Counted from the first letter of the stretch, positions 17,701 to 26,848 are shown. The stretch: DNA of 46,650 nucleotides from UBA1858 sp965658595 (GCA_965658595.1 CBFHSW010000070.1:1-46650), one strand, 5' to 3'. The notes: generated by a model from the sequence alone, not told the origin. Numbers and translations are program-made.

Positions 17701-18564
17701 ATGACCAATTCTTTAACCACTATTGCAGACCAAAATTTAACGCTAAAAGCGGGATCTCTAGACGCCTACATCAACGCGGCATATCAATTGCCTGTGTTGA
17801 CAGCGGAAGAAGAGAAAGCACTTGCTTATCGTTTAAAGAATGAACAAGACCTTGAAGCGGCAAGACAGCTGATTACTCATCATCTGCGTTTCGTCGTTCA
17901 GGTGGCACGTGGATATAATGGTTACGGACTGGCACTGGCTGATCTTATCCAAGAAGGTAATATTGGCCTGATGAAAGCTGTTAAGCGTTTCGACCCAGAT
18001 CTTAACGTACGTCTAGTATCGTTCGCTGTGCATTGGATACGTGCTGAAATGCATGAATTCATTCTGCGTAATTGGCGTATTGTTAAAGTCGCGACCACCA
18101 AGGCTCAACGAAAGTTATTTTTTAATCTTCGCAGCAAGAAATCGCGTCTGGCATGGTTGAATCAATCAGAATTAGAAACAATAGCCTCTGATCTTGGGGT
18201 TAAACCCAGTGAAGTCTTGGAAATGGAATCTCGTCTAAGCGGGCAAGATATCGGATTCGATGCGCCCGGTAGTGACAATGATTCAGAATATACTGTGAGT
18301 GCGCCTGAAGCATACCTGACTAACAGTGAAGATCCTGCTGAGTATGCTGAAAAGAACGACTTTATGAACCACCAGCTTGGTAAACTATCCGCTGGCATGG
18401 AATGTCTTGATGAGCGAAGTCGTGAAATCGTGCAGGCACGTTGGTTGAGTGATCAAAAATCAACTCTTCATCAGTTAGCAAGCAAATATCAAGTTTCGGC
18501 AGAGCGTATCCGTCAATTAGAATCTAACGCTTTGAAGAAACTTCAGGGCGCGATAGTCGCTTAA
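17701..18564 (+). CDS. rpoH: RNA polymerase heat-shock sigma factor RpoH (sigma-32)
   Basis: Sigma-32 directs transcription of chaperone and protease genes on heat shock. Region 2 contains HHLRFVVQVARGYNGYGLALADLIQEGNIGLM split over the usual helices. The RpoH box, QRKLFFNLR, is at about residues 136-144. Region 4 ends AERIRQLESNALKKL. At 287 aa it is standard, and the gene follows ftsX as in many gammaproteobacteria. No Shine-Dalgarno sequence is visible before the ATG, so translation may depend on leader structure. The CIRCE element implies HrcA repression. Confidence 0.95.
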   Translation: MTNSLTTIADQNLTLKAGSLDAYINAAYQLPVLTAEEEKALAYRLKNEQDLEAARQLITHHLRFVVQVARGYNGYGLALADLIQEGNIGLMKAVKRFDPDLNVRLVSFAVHWIRAEMHEFILRNWRIVKVATTKAQRKLFFNLRSKKSRLAWLNQSELETIASDLGVKPSEVLEMESRLSGQDIGFDAPGSDNDSEYTVSAPEAYLTNSEDPAEYAEKNDFMNHQLGKLSAGMECLDERSREIVQARWLSDQKSTLHQLASKYQVSAERIRQLESNALKKLQGAIVA

Positions 18565-18601
18565 CCTACCTCTCTCTATTCACTTACAGTAGCTGTTATG
18601 G

Positions 18602-19516
18602 CTATAGAATTGTGATGTAAGGCAAGAACCTGTCTAGCAATAACATTGCAAATAACACCATTAAATAAACGATAGAGTAGACAAAAGTATTAATAGCTTT
18701 TGTGCGACTCTTAGTGATTTGCAAGCTGATTGAATAATATAAGAATCCAGCATTCAGCAATAAAGCACTGCCTAAATATAACCATCCAGACATGCCAGTG
18801 AAATAAGGCAGTACCGTCACCAAACTCATTAATACCGTGTATAGCGTTATCTGTAAGCGTGTGTAATCCTCGCCATGAGTGACGGGCAACATAGGGATAT
18901 CAACCTTGGCATATTCTTCTTTTCGATATATCGCCAAAGCCCAGAAATGGGGAGGTGTCCACGTAAATATAATTAGAAACAAAACTAACGCATCTGCATC
19001 CACACTGCCCGTGATTGCAGTCCATCCTAATAACGGCGGTGTTGCACCTGCGGCGCCACCGATCACAATATTTTGAGGCGTAGCACGTTTCAAATACATG
19101 GTATAAACCACTGCATATCCGACTAATGATAAAAACGTTAGTACGGCTGTGAGCATGTTGATTTTCATGATCAGCAGTACCATGCCTAGAGCTCCGATCA
19201 AGACGGCGAACATCAGTACGGAAGTTTTATCTAATGAACCACTTGGCAATGGTCGCAATTTAGTTCTATCCATAGCCGCATCAATACGACTATCGGCAAC
19301 ATGATTAATGGCAGCTGCTGAGCTAGCGACTAATGCAATACCCACCGTTGCATAAAATAACCGCAGTAAATCAACATTGGCAGGATCTGCTAATAACATG
19401 CCCACTATCGCTGTAAACACCATCAGCGCTACAACTTTTGGTTTGCAAAGTTCTAGATAATCTCGCCATTGACCTATTGCCTGCCTAGGTCGGCTAGTTA
19501 CAGATTTAACGGTCAT
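18602..19516 (-). CDS. cyoE: Protoheme IX farnesyltransferase (heme O synthase)
   Basis: This UbiA-superfamily membrane prenyltransferase converts heme B to heme O. The prenyl-diphosphate motif NHVADSRIDAAMDRTKLRPL is present, as is the second Asp-containing loop near KEEYAKVDIPMLPVTHG. About eight hydrophobic helices can be seen. It is 304 aa and lies 16 bases after ctaA, the next enzyme in heme A synthesis, at the end of the oxidase assembly cluster. It is also called ctaB. Confidence 0.94.
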   Translation of the reverse strand: MTVKSVTSRPRQAIGQWRDYLELCKPKVVALMVFTAIVGMLLADPANVDLLRLFYATVGIALVASSAAAINHVADSRIDAAMDRTKLRPLPSGSLDKTSVLMFAVLIGALGMVLLIMKINMLTAVLTFLSLVGYAVVYTMYLKRATPQNIVIGGAAGATPPLLGWTAITGSVDADALVLFLIIFTWTPPHFWALAIYRKEEYAKVDIPMLPVTHGEDYTRLQITLYTVLMSLVTVLPYFTGMSGWLYLGSALLLNAGFLYYSISLQITKSRTKAINTFVYSIVYLMVLFAMLLLDRFLPYITIL

Positions 19517-19532
19517 TAATAACCCTAGCTTG

Positions 19533-20537
19533 TTAATTTCTGGCAGATTTTAGCATATATGCACTCGACACAACGCTAAATAATAACAACAAGGCCACGC
19601 CATTGTGGGCCACTGCAATGGCTAATGGGAGCTTATAAACCACATTAGAAATACCCAAAATAATCTGAACTAGCAATAAAACTGAAGCAATTCTTGCCAC
19701 ATTTCTTAACATCGGTGCCTGCTTGGAATTCTTTGCTAGTAAATGTAGGTAACGTCCCAGAACCAGAAGGACCACGATGGCACCGATTCTATGGGTGTAA
19801 TGAATAGCGACTCTTGCAGGATGCTCGAGAACGCCATATTCATAATCTACACCGAGGCCTCGCCACATCACAAAACCATTGGCAAAATCCATTGGAGGCC
19901 ACCATTGTTGTTGGCAGGTCGGAAAATCAGTACATGCGAGTGCGGCATAATTTGAGCTCACCCATCCACCTAATGCGATCTGGCAGACTAAAACAATAAT
20001 GGCGACCACAGAGAAGTTGAATAATTTACCCGCTACCGAACTGTCAATTGCAGGGATGCTTTGCATTCCTCGTAAATATTGCCAGCCAAGTAGGTTAAAT
20101 AGTGTGAATCCACCGAGTAAATGACCCATAACGATGAGGGGTTTTAACTGTAGCGTTACTGTCCACATACCTAATGCAGCTTGAAACAAGAGTAGTGAAC
20201 CCAACGTAATACCATAAAATACATGGCGCTCACCATTACTATCTTTTCTCATTAAAAAGACTGCAATCACTAAAATCAAACAACCTAATATGCCCGCAAA
20301 ATAGCGGTGTATCATTTCACGCCAGGCCTTGCCGACCTCAACAGCACGCTCATAATCTGTATTAGCCAGTGCAATATCAACATCTGTAGTTGGAACGCCT
20401 AATAGGATTCCATAACAACCCGGCCAATCTGGGCAGCCGAGCCCAGCATCTGTTAAACGCACGTATGCACCTAAGACGATCACCACAAATGCAAGAATCA
20501 TGGCAGTCAGAATTACATTTCGAAGTGTATTATTCAT
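19533..20537 (-). CDS. ctaA: Heme A synthase
   Basis: CtaA oxidises the heme O methyl group to formyl, giving heme A for cytochrome aa3 oxidase. The N-terminal GAYVRLTDAGLGCPDWPGCYG carries the conserved Glu/Cys-containing periplasmic loop pattern. EMIHRYFAG and the later HYTHRIGA provide heme-ligand histidines, and YAALACTDFPTCQ the second Cys pair. It is 334 aa with eight predicted helices. It precedes cyoE and follows the SCO-like gene by five bases. Confidence 0.94.
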   Translation of the reverse strand: MNNTLRNVILTAMILAFVVIVLGAYVRLTDAGLGCPDWPGCYGILLGVPTTDVDIALANTDYERAVEVGKAWREMIHRYFAGILGCLILVIAVFLMRKDSNGERHVFYGITLGSLLLFQAALGMWTVTLQLKPLIVMGHLLGGFTLFNLLGWQYLRGMQSIPAIDSSVAGKLFNFSVVAIIVLVCQIALGGWVSSNYAALACTDFPTCQQQWWPPMDFANGFVMWRGLGVDYEYGVLEHPARVAIHYTHRIGAIVVLLVLGRYLHLLAKNSKQAPMLRNVARIASVLLLVQIILGISNVVYKLPLAIAVAHNGVALLLLFSVVSSAYMLKSARN

Positions 20538-20542
20538 TACTG

Positions 20543-21130
20543 TTAACCTATGTTTGAGATTTTAAGTAATTTCTTAATGTCTTTTAAGAGACCTCGTGAT
20601 GATGCTTTGTGATTGTACTTCATCATTAAATTACCGTTAGGATCTATTAAGTAAATGTAACCTGATTCAAGTTGCTCTGGTTGTTTAACTTGCTGCTCAA
20701 CTTGCAGGCTTTTCAACCCACCAATTTTCAAATATTGATGGCGGTTATGAATTTTTTGATCCATATCAAATGTTTGATTGGATGGGTGCACTAATACAGT
20801 TTGCACGCGACCAGAGTCTCTACCTGTCGCGATACGCGCTTGGCGCAATTTAAATAATGAGGCCTCACAATTCAGATCACAGTTTTTTGACTGGAATACC
20901 AAGTAAGTCCATTTAGTGGCTAACTGTTGCCTATCGAATACAGATTCATCGTTCATTTCTATCTGCAGTATTTCGATAGGTTGTGCAGGATGTATCAGTT
21001 GACCATTTGATACCGAGCCTAATGCGGGTAGCTGATCACGGTAGGTATACATCGCGATAGCGATCAATAACGGTACGATAAATACCACTATTAAATAATA
21101 ACCAGCTCTTTCATTTTTTTTAGTTTCCAT
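20543..21130 (-). CDS. Membrane-anchored SCO-like thioredoxin-fold protein, oxidase assembly locus
   Basis: One N-terminal helix (about residues 11-28) anchors a periplasmic domain. LVFQSKNCDLNCEASLFKLR places Cys84 and Cys88 in a CxxxC motif on a thioredoxin-like first strand, as in SCO copper chaperones. A C-terminal IYLIDPNGNLMMKYNH segment resembles the SCO strand that supplies the copper-ligand His. It is short (195 aa) and lacks a full SCO sequence signature. Position between surf1 and ctaA suggests a role in CuA assembly or in keeping subunit II cysteines reduced. This is inferred, not proven. Confidence 0.7.
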   Translation of the reverse strand: METKKNERAGYYLIVVFIVPLLIAIAMYTYRDQLPALGSVSNGQLIHPAQPIEILQIEMNDESVFDRQQLATKWTYLVFQSKNCDLNCEASLFKLRQARIATGRDSGRVQTVLVHPSNQTFDMDQKIHNRHQYLKIGGLKSLQVEQQVKQPEQLESGYIYLIDPNGNLMMKYNHKASSRGLLKDIKKLLKISNIG

Positions 21131-21132
21131 AA

Positions 21133-21849
21133 TTACCTTCTATTTCTGAGTAATGGCCTAATACTGTATAGCCACCACAATACTAAGACGGCCAAGGCCA
21201 TTGCATACCATTGAAAAGCATATCCATAATGTTTCTGGGAACGCATCTGATTGGCAGCCCAGTCACGCCGATAACCATCTGGTTCAGCCCCATCAAGACG
21301 CAAGGTAAAAGGTAGTAAACTTAAACCTAGTCTCTCACCTAGCGCTTGATAATCTACAAATTGTATTCTGCGTGGCCATCCAAAATCCTCACCCTCTGCA
21401 ATGCCACCGAGAGTAAATGAATCATCATAGGGAACATATACACTTCCTGAGATAGTCCTAGTGGTAGCGTCTAGTACAAGTTCAGGTATTTGAGTTCTAT
21501 TACTACTTTGTGCGATCCAGCCTCGGTCAACTAAAAACCACTTTCTGTCTGGTTCACTATAGAAAGGTGTTAGTACTGAGTAGCCTGCGATTCTATCGCG
21601 GATTTGATTATCCAAGATGAACTGTTTACTAGGCTGATATCGGCCTTGCAGTTGAATCTGTTGGTAACGCCACGCTTCAAAAGGAGCCGTTGGAATACCC
21701 CTTGCTACTTCGCTATCTATATATGTGATCTGTTGTGTTTCAATTTGATGTTTAACGTTGCCACGTTCTAATTGCCATGTTCCTAAACTCAAAAACAACG
21801 TTAAAGTTATTAGTGAACTCAATTGTACAAGCCAAAATCGTATGCCCAT
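21133..21849 (-). CDS. SURF1 family cytochrome oxidase assembly protein
   Basis: Surf1 helps insert heme A into subunit I. The protein has two transmembrane helices, one at the N-terminus and one at the C-terminus (WYAMALAVLVLWWLY), flanking a periplasmic domain. The family motif GTWQLERGNVKHQ follows the first helix, and VLTPFYSEPDRKWFLVDRGWI lies in the middle. GGAG six bases upstream selects the ATG at 21849 (238 aa) over an in-frame start at 21897. It is two bases from the next gene of the assembly operon. Confidence 0.9.
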   Translation of the reverse strand: MGIRFWLVQLSSLITLTLFLSLGTWQLERGNVKHQIETQQITYIDSEVARGIPTAPFEAWRYQQIQLQGRYQPSKQFILDNQIRDRIAGYSVLTPFYSEPDRKWFLVDRGWIAQSSNRTQIPELVLDATTRTISGSVYVPYDDSFTLGGIAEGEDFGWPRRIQFVDYQALGERLGLSLLPFTLRLDGAEPDGYRRDWAANQMRSQKHYGYAFQWYAMALAVLVLWWLYSIRPLLRNRR

Positions 21850-21922
21850 CTTAATCTCCAAAAGCATTATGCTCATATGCTCGCTATAATCCACCATACA
21901 ACTAGACTATAAAGCCAAACTA

Positions 21923-22132
21923 ATGCTTATAAAATTCCTTATCGTAATACTCTTCATCCTGATCGTTGGCAGCCTCGTTTCAGCCATGTTTCATCTTCTC
22001 ACTAGTAAAGAGAATAATGACAAGACTTTACGCGCACTCAAGTTCAGAATCGGCTTATCAGTACTAGCATTTGTAATATTAATTATCAGTGCTCTGCTAG
22101 GATGGATTCAACCTCATGGTATTGGAGGATAA
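21923..22132 (+). CDS. Twin-transmembrane protein, DUF2909 family
   Basis: This 69-residue protein has two hydrophobic helices (about residues 3-27 and 44-63) joined by a charged loop. The pattern and the position between surf1 and ctaE match the DUF2909 proteins of gammaproteobacterial oxidase clusters. Function is unknown; an accessory role in oxidase assembly is suggested by context only. It runs opposite to all its neighbours and ends at a strong bidirectional terminator. Confidence 0.8.
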   Translation: MLIKFLIVILFILIVGSLVSAMFHLLTSKENNDKTLRALKFRIGLSVLAFVILIISALLGWIQPHGIGG

Positions 22133-22140
22133 GCATACCC

Positions 22141-22173
22141 AAAAAAAAGGCGCCGTGTCGGCGCCTTTTTTGT
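22141..22173. terminator. Bidirectional rho-independent terminator
   Basis: The stem GGCGCCG-TGT-CGGCGCC (22149-22165) is flanked by eight A on the left and six T on the right, so it can terminate transcription on both strands. It separates the DUF2909 gene from the convergent ctaE gene and would end the upstream oxidase transcript. Confidence 0.93.
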
Positions 22174-22190
22174 CTTTAAATACTTTCGCT

Positions 22191-23063
22191 TTACAGTATA
22201 TATACAAATATAAACAATCCTAGCCAGACCACGTCAACGAAGTGCCAGTACCATGCCGCCGCCTCGAAGCCAAAATGATTGTCCGCAGTAAAGTGACCTC
22301 TAATACAGCGTACCAATATCACCGCTAAGATAATCGCGCCAATAGTTACATGGAAGCCGTGAAATCCAGTGAGTAAGAAGAACGTTGATCCGTAGACACC
22401 AGAGCCTAGTGTTAAACCAAGGTGAGAATAAGCTTCTACATACTCCAAACCCTGACAGTACATGAAGATTGCACCAAGCAATACTGTTAAAAACAAGCCA
22501 ATAATAAGCTGAGCTCGGTGACCTGCCTTAAGCGCATGGTGTGCCCATGTTAGCGTTACACCCGACGTTAATAGCAATGCAGTATTAATTGCCGGCAAAC
22601 CCCAAGCAGCCATAGTTTGGTAATCACCACCAATGTTACCTGGACCATTGGCATTATCCGGCCATGAACTCTCAAAGCCTTGATATAAGAATTCATTAGT
22701 CGTTACACCACTACCTTCACCGCTTAACCATGGCAGTGAATACACTCGAGCATAATAGAGAGCGCCGAAGAATGCTGCGAAGAACATCACTTCTGAAAAA
22801 ATGAACCAGAACATGCCCCATCTGAATGAGATACCAACTTGTTCGTTATAAATACCTTTTTCGCTTTCCTTGACAACCGTGCCAAACCAACCAAAAAGCA
22901 TGAATAGTAAGATACCAAAACCCACCAACATTGCTGGCGAGCCCCATGAGACATCGTTTAAGAAATTTGCAAAGCCAACTAGCAGTGTGCACACACCCAC
23001 TGAACCCACAATAGGCCAATGACTTCCGTGTGGTATGTAATATGAATTTTCAGCATGCGCCAT
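22191..23063 (-). CDS. ctaE: Cytochrome c oxidase subunit III
   Basis: Subunit III of the aa3-type oxidase stabilises the catalytic subunit and supports proton uptake. Seven hydrophobic helices are visible. Conserved segments include FWFIFSEVMFFAAFFGALYYAR, split over helix III, FLLTGFHGFHVTIGA and WYWHFVDVVWLGLF at the C-terminus. It is 290 aa. GAGGAAAG before the ATG is a strong ribosome site. It is the last gene of the ctaCD...ctaG-ctaE run. Confidence 0.95.
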   Translation of the reverse strand: MAHAENSYYIPHGSHWPIVGSVGVCTLLVGFANFLNDVSWGSPAMLVGFGILLFMLFGWFGTVVKESEKGIYNEQVGISFRWGMFWFIFSEVMFFAAFFGALYYARVYSLPWLSGEGSGVTTNEFLYQGFESSWPDNANGPGNIGGDYQTMAAWGLPAINTALLLTSGVTLTWAHHALKAGHRAQLIIGLFLTVLLGAIFMYCQGLEYVEAYSHLGLTLGSGVYGSTFFLLTGFHGFHVTIGAIILAVILVRCIRGHFTADNHFGFEAAAWYWHFVDVVWLGLFIFVYIL

Positions 23064-23080
23064 GTTCTTTCCTCTATTTA

Positions 23081-23659
23081 TTAATTTATTGCCACCTGCA
23101 AGTCGCTTTCAATAGACACGCTCGCTTGTGGATTTTCTGCTGTTATATCAAAAAATGTATATGAGAGTGTTACCACTCTTACATCAGGAGGTAGTTTTGG
23201 GTTGATCATAAAACTCAGTGGCATAGCCACCTCTTGACCCGCTAGCACTTCCTGACTCTCGAAACAAAAACACTCTGTTTTTATTAGGTGCTTGTTTGCC
23301 TTGTAGGGTGTCACACTTGGTACTGCTTGCCCTATCATGCGGATATTTGTTTCGTTTCTTGCTAAAAAGTTAGTGGTGTAAACCTTTCCAGGTCTTACCT
23401 TTAACTGACTGACTTGTGGTTTTACCTGCCATGGCATTTGTTGATTCAATGAAGCATCAAACTCAACAATTACCCAACGCGAAGTATCTTCTACAATTTC
23501 TTTAGAGACGAGTTGTGCTTCATCATCGGTGAAACGCAATCCTGTTAAATCACAAAACACATCGTACAAAGGGACTAACACGTAACCAAAGCCAAACATT
23601 GATATACATACAATTGCTAGCTTAGTGACCAACCTTCTAAGTGATGTAGTTTCCTTCAT
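23081..23659 (-). CDS. ctaG: Cytochrome c oxidase assembly protein CtaG/Cox11
   Basis: Cox11 delivers copper to the CuB site of subunit I. An N-terminal membrane anchor is followed by VPLYDVFCDLTG with the first conserved Cys. The copper motif appears as ECFCFESQ, and the beta-sandwich ends with TLSYTFFDIT. It is 192 aa. It lies between ctaD and ctaE, the normal position. Confidence 0.94.
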   Translation of the reverse strand: MKETTSLRRLVTKLAIVCISMFGFGYVLVPLYDVFCDLTGLRFTDDEAQLVSKEIVEDTSRWVIVEFDASLNQQMPWQVKPQVSQLKVRPGKVYTTNFLARNETNIRMIGQAVPSVTPYKANKHLIKTECFCFESQEVLAGQEVAMPLSFMINPKLPPDVRVVTLSYTFFDITAENPQASVSIESDLQVAIN

Positions 23660-23704
23660 TGAGTCTCTTTATTACCAAACAGTTAGTACTCACCTAGTGC
23701 ATGA

Positions 23705-23815
23705 CTAGGTATTAGCAACTAAAACATAGAATCCCACGTAAATCGCAACAGCCAATAACACCAACAGCATAACTGTGGTGTTAGCGGCTTTTTGTTGCTT
23801 ATTTTTATCTACCAT
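23705..23815 (-). CDS. Small single-pass oxidase assembly peptide (36 aa)
   Basis: An ATG at 23815 opens a 36-codon frame ending in TAG at 23705-23707. The peptide has a charged N-terminus, MVDKNKQQKAANT, followed by one hydrophobic helix, VMLLVLLAVAIYVGFYVLV. Such short membrane peptides commonly sit between ctaD and ctaG in proteobacteria and are annotated as cytochrome oxidase small assembly proteins. The function here is inferred from that position and topology. Confidence 0.7.
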   Translation of the reverse strand: MVDKNKQQKAANTTVMLLVLLAVAIYVGFYVLVANT

Positions 23816-23835
23816 ATCAACGTTTCTCGACCCGA

Positions 23836-25413
23836 CTATTTAATAGCGGGTGGAGTAACAAAACTATGGTAAGGCGCTGGTGAAGCAATCGTCCACTCAA
23901 GACCCTCTGCATTATCCCATACTTGGCTAGTCGCCTTCTTACCGCCTCTGATAGCAGCAATCACAATGTATAAGAAGAGTAACTGAGATAATCCAAATCC
24001 AAACGCACCCACTGTAGCAATCATATTGTAATCAGAGAACTGCAGCGCATAGTCTGGTATTCGTCGTGGCATACCTGCCAACCCAACGAAGTGCATAGGG
24101 AAGAATGTTAAGTTCACAAAGATCGTTGATAACCAGAAGTGAGCTTTACCAAGGCCTTCGCTGTACATGTTGCCACACCATTTAGGCAACCAATAATAGA
24201 CCGAGGCAATGATCGCAAAGATAGAGCCTGGCACTAATACGTAGTGGAAGTGAGCAACTACGAAGTAGGTATCATGATATTGGAAATCCACTGGCGCCAG
24301 TGCAAGCATCAAGCCTGAGAAACCACCAATAGAGAACATCACAATGAAGCCCAAGGCAAATAACATTGGTGTTTCAAATGTCATCGCTCCACGCCACATT
24401 GTTGCAACCCAGTTAAACACCTTCACACCTGTCGGCACCGCAATCAACATGGTGGCGAACATAAAGAACAGTTCCCCTGCCAGCGGCATTCCCACAGTGA
24501 ACATGTGGTGAGCCCATACGATAAACGACAAGAATGCAATTGAACCTGTGGCATATACCATGGAGGCATAACCAAACAGTGGCTTCCTTGCAAATGTCGG
24601 GATAATACTCGAGACCACACCAAACGATGGTAGGATCAAAATATAAACTTCAGGGTGTCCGAAGAACCAGAAGATGTGTTGGAACATTACCGGATCACCA
24701 CCACCTGCTGCATTAAAGAAACTCGTTCCAAAGAACTTGTCTGTCAACAACATAGTGATACCACCAGCAAGTACTGGCATTACCGCAATTAACAAGTAAG
24801 CAGTGATTAACCAAGTCCATACGAACAGAGGCATTTTCATTAACGTCATGCCTGGTGCGCGCATGTTAAGAATAGTTGCGATCACGTTAATCGCACCCAT
24901 GATGGACGATAAGCCCATAAAGTGCATAGATAGAATAACGAATGGCAGTGCATCACCTGTTTGTAATGTGAGCGGTGGATAGAGTGTCCAACCACCTGCA
25001 GGACCACCGCCGTCCATGAATAATGTCGACAACATCATGGCGAATGCAAATGGGAGAATCCAGAAACTCCAGTTGTTCATTCTAGGTAGCGCCATATCTG
25101 TGGCACCGACCATCATTGGGATTAACCAGTTAGCAAGACCTGTGAAGGCCGGCATCACCACACCAAAAATCATCATAATGGCATGCATGGTTGTCATGGA
25201 GTTGAAGAACTGCGGATCAACAAATTGCAGACCCGGTTGGAACAATTCAGTTCGGATGACCAATGCCATCACTCCACCGATTAAAAACATAATAAACGAG
25301 AACCAGAGGTACAAAGTACCAATGTCTTTATGGTTAGTTGTAAACAACCATCGTTTAATTGAATAAGGACTCTCAGGATGATCGTCGTGATGATCGTCGG
25401 CAGCCGTACTCAT
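23836..25413 (-). CDS. ctaD: Cytochrome c oxidase subunit I (aa3-type)
   Basis: This is the catalytic subunit, carrying heme a and the heme a3-CuB centre. Diagnostic segments are TMHAIMMIFGVVMPAF (heme a ligand helix), WFFGHPEVYILILP (CuB His and the His-Tyr cross-link), WAHHMFTVGM (CuB His pair) and DTYFVVAHFHYVL (heme a3 and a ligands). The E in GHPEVY marks an A1-type proton channel. It has 525 aa and twelve helices. The N-terminus is His/Asp-rich. AAGGAG precedes the ATG. Confidence 0.97.
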   Translation of the reverse strand: MSTAADDHHDDHPESPYSIKRWLFTTNHKDIGTLYLWFSFIMFLIGGVMALVIRTELFQPGLQFVDPQFFNSMTTMHAIMMIFGVVMPAFTGLANWLIPMMVGATDMALPRMNNWSFWILPFAFAMMLSTLFMDGGGPAGGWTLYPPLTLQTGDALPFVILSMHFMGLSSIMGAINVIATILNMRAPGMTLMKMPLFVWTWLITAYLLIAVMPVLAGGITMLLTDKFFGTSFFNAAGGGDPVMFQHIFWFFGHPEVYILILPSFGVVSSIIPTFARKPLFGYASMVYATGSIAFLSFIVWAHHMFTVGMPLAGELFFMFATMLIAVPTGVKVFNWVATMWRGAMTFETPMLFALGFIVMFSIGGFSGLMLALAPVDFQYHDTYFVVAHFHYVLVPGSIFAIIASVYYWLPKWCGNMYSEGLGKAHFWLSTIFVNLTFFPMHFVGLAGMPRRIPDYALQFSDYNMIATVGAFGFGLSQLLFLYIVIAAIRGGKKATSQVWDNAEGLEWTIASPAPYHSFVTPPAIK

Positions 25414-25467
25414 GATTTACTCCTTGGTTTAAATACTAAAAATTAAAATCTAAATGTCTCGCTGAGT

Positions 25468-26280
25468 TTACTCAGCCATTGCATATTCTGTGTTTTGCTC
25501 AAGCGTAGTATTGGCCGCTAGGAACTGATCAAACTCAGCTTCTGGTACGGCTCGAACAACAATTGGCATAAAGCCGTGATCACGCCCACATAACTCAGCG
25601 CACTGTCCACGGTATACTCCCGGTTCGTTAATGCGCGTCCATGCTTCGTTAATGAATCCTGGGATAGCATCTTTCTTAACTGCAACCGCAGGCACCCACC
25701 AAGCGTGGATCACATCATTAGATGTAATTAAGAAACGGACTTTTTTACCTACGGGTAAAACTAGCTCGTTATTAACTTCCAATAAGTAGTTTTGGTTTTT
25801 GTTCTCGGCATTGTTAATTTGTGTTCTTGGAGTATCTAACACGCTGTAAAAATCTACACCTTCATCAATGTACTCATAGTGCCACAACCATTGGTAACCC
25901 GTGATTTTCACGGTTAGGTCATAGTCGCTGGTATCTTCCATCGCGATTAATGTTTTGGTCGCAGGAATTGCAAGACCGATCAAAATAACAAATGGGATGA
26001 AAGTCCAAATAGCTTCCGCAGTAGTGCTTTCGTGGAACGTGGCAGGGGTTACACCTTTAGATTGGCGATGCGCATAGATCGAGTAGAACATCACTGCAAA
26101 TACAACCACCGCAATGACGACACATAACCAAAATGCGATCATGTGCATGTTGTAAACATCTCCACTGATGTCTGACACGCCACGTGTCATATTGTAAGGC
26201 TGAACTGCATGCGCTGAACCCACCATTAGAAGAGTGCCGAATGTAACCAGCATCTTTTTGATCCAGGTATTAACCATCAT
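25468..26280 (-). CDS. ctaC: Cytochrome c oxidase subunit II
   Basis: Subunit II accepts electrons from cytochrome c through the binuclear CuA centre. A signal peptide ends near SAHA, followed by two transmembrane helices. The periplasmic cupredoxin domain contains TGYQWLWHYEY and the CuA ligand motif CAELCGRDHGFM. It has 270 aa and no C-terminal cytochrome c domain. GGAG lies eight bases before the first ATG. It follows the DUF2244 gene and precedes ctaD. Confidence 0.96.
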   Translation of the reverse strand: MMVNTWIKKMLVTFGTLLMVGSAHAVQPYNMTRGVSDISGDVYNMHMIAFWLCVVIAVVVFAVMFYSIYAHRQSKGVTPATFHESTTAEAIWTFIPFVILIGLAIPATKTLIAMEDTSDYDLTVKITGYQWLWHYEYIDEGVDFYSVLDTPRTQINNAENKNQNYLLEVNNELVLPVGKKVRFLITSNDVIHAWWVPAVAVKKDAIPGFINEAWTRINEPGVYRGQCAELCGRDHGFMPIVVRAVPEAEFDQFLAANTTLEQNTEYAMAE

Positions 26281-26302
26281 CTGTGTAACTCCATTTCGAT
26301 TT

Positions 26303-26848
26303 CTATAAATTAATTTTTTCTGCCAGCGCGTTTTTGATCGATGAAGCTAAACTTTTACGTTCGTCCTCATTCAAAAATGCGCCAACCTCGTATTCTATGC
26401 CTTTGGATTTCATTACCAATCTGCCGTGTTGTGTCGGAGGGGCAGGGGGATATAGCTGAACGCTGGTCCATGCTGTCTGTAACTCATGCAAACGGGTTGC
26501 ATGGTCTCGCCCTGACTCAATACGAACACGATCTTGATCGATTGAAATCACTTCACATTCCCTTGTTTTGATACTGATCCAGTAAAGCACACCGGCCAGC
26601 GATAAAACTTCTGCACCTGCAAATGGAAGAATTACCCACAGGCCTTGGATCGCAAACACTACCGCGATACCAATAGACAAAATCGCTAAGCTCGCCACAA
26701 ATACTTTAGTATCGCGCCAGCTCATAGAGCAATTGGGTCTAATCACAAATCGCGATGACGCTGGTTCATTATCTGAGCTCAATTTCATCCTCAAAAAACT
26801 TCTGGTTTGCAGGCTTACTAAACCTATCGTTTCAACTGACTCTTCCAT
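26303..26848 (-). CDS. DUF2244 domain membrane protein
   Basis: The 181-aa protein has two adjacent hydrophobic helices around residues 50-88, then a soluble domain with GRDHATRLHELQTAWTSV, matching DUF2244. Such genes are often first in proteobacterial aa3-oxidase operons; the function is unknown. AAGGA seven bases upstream supports the ATG at 26848, although an internal ATG at 26788 lies closer to the conserved region. A perfect palindrome lies just upstream. Confidence 0.78.
   Translation of the reverse strand: MEESVETIGLVSLQTRSFLRMKLSSDNEPASSRFVIRPNCSMSWRDTKVFVASLAILSIGIAVVFAIQGLWVILPFAGAEVLSLAGVLYWISIKTRECEVISIDQDRVRIESGRDHATRLHELQTAWTSVQLYPPAPPTQHGRLVMKSKGIEYEVGAFLNEDERKSLASSIKNALAEKINL

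Noticed and set aside
25016..25366. Open frame antisense to ctaD
   Set aside because: It mirrors conserved transmembrane coding sequence of subunit I; no independent support.
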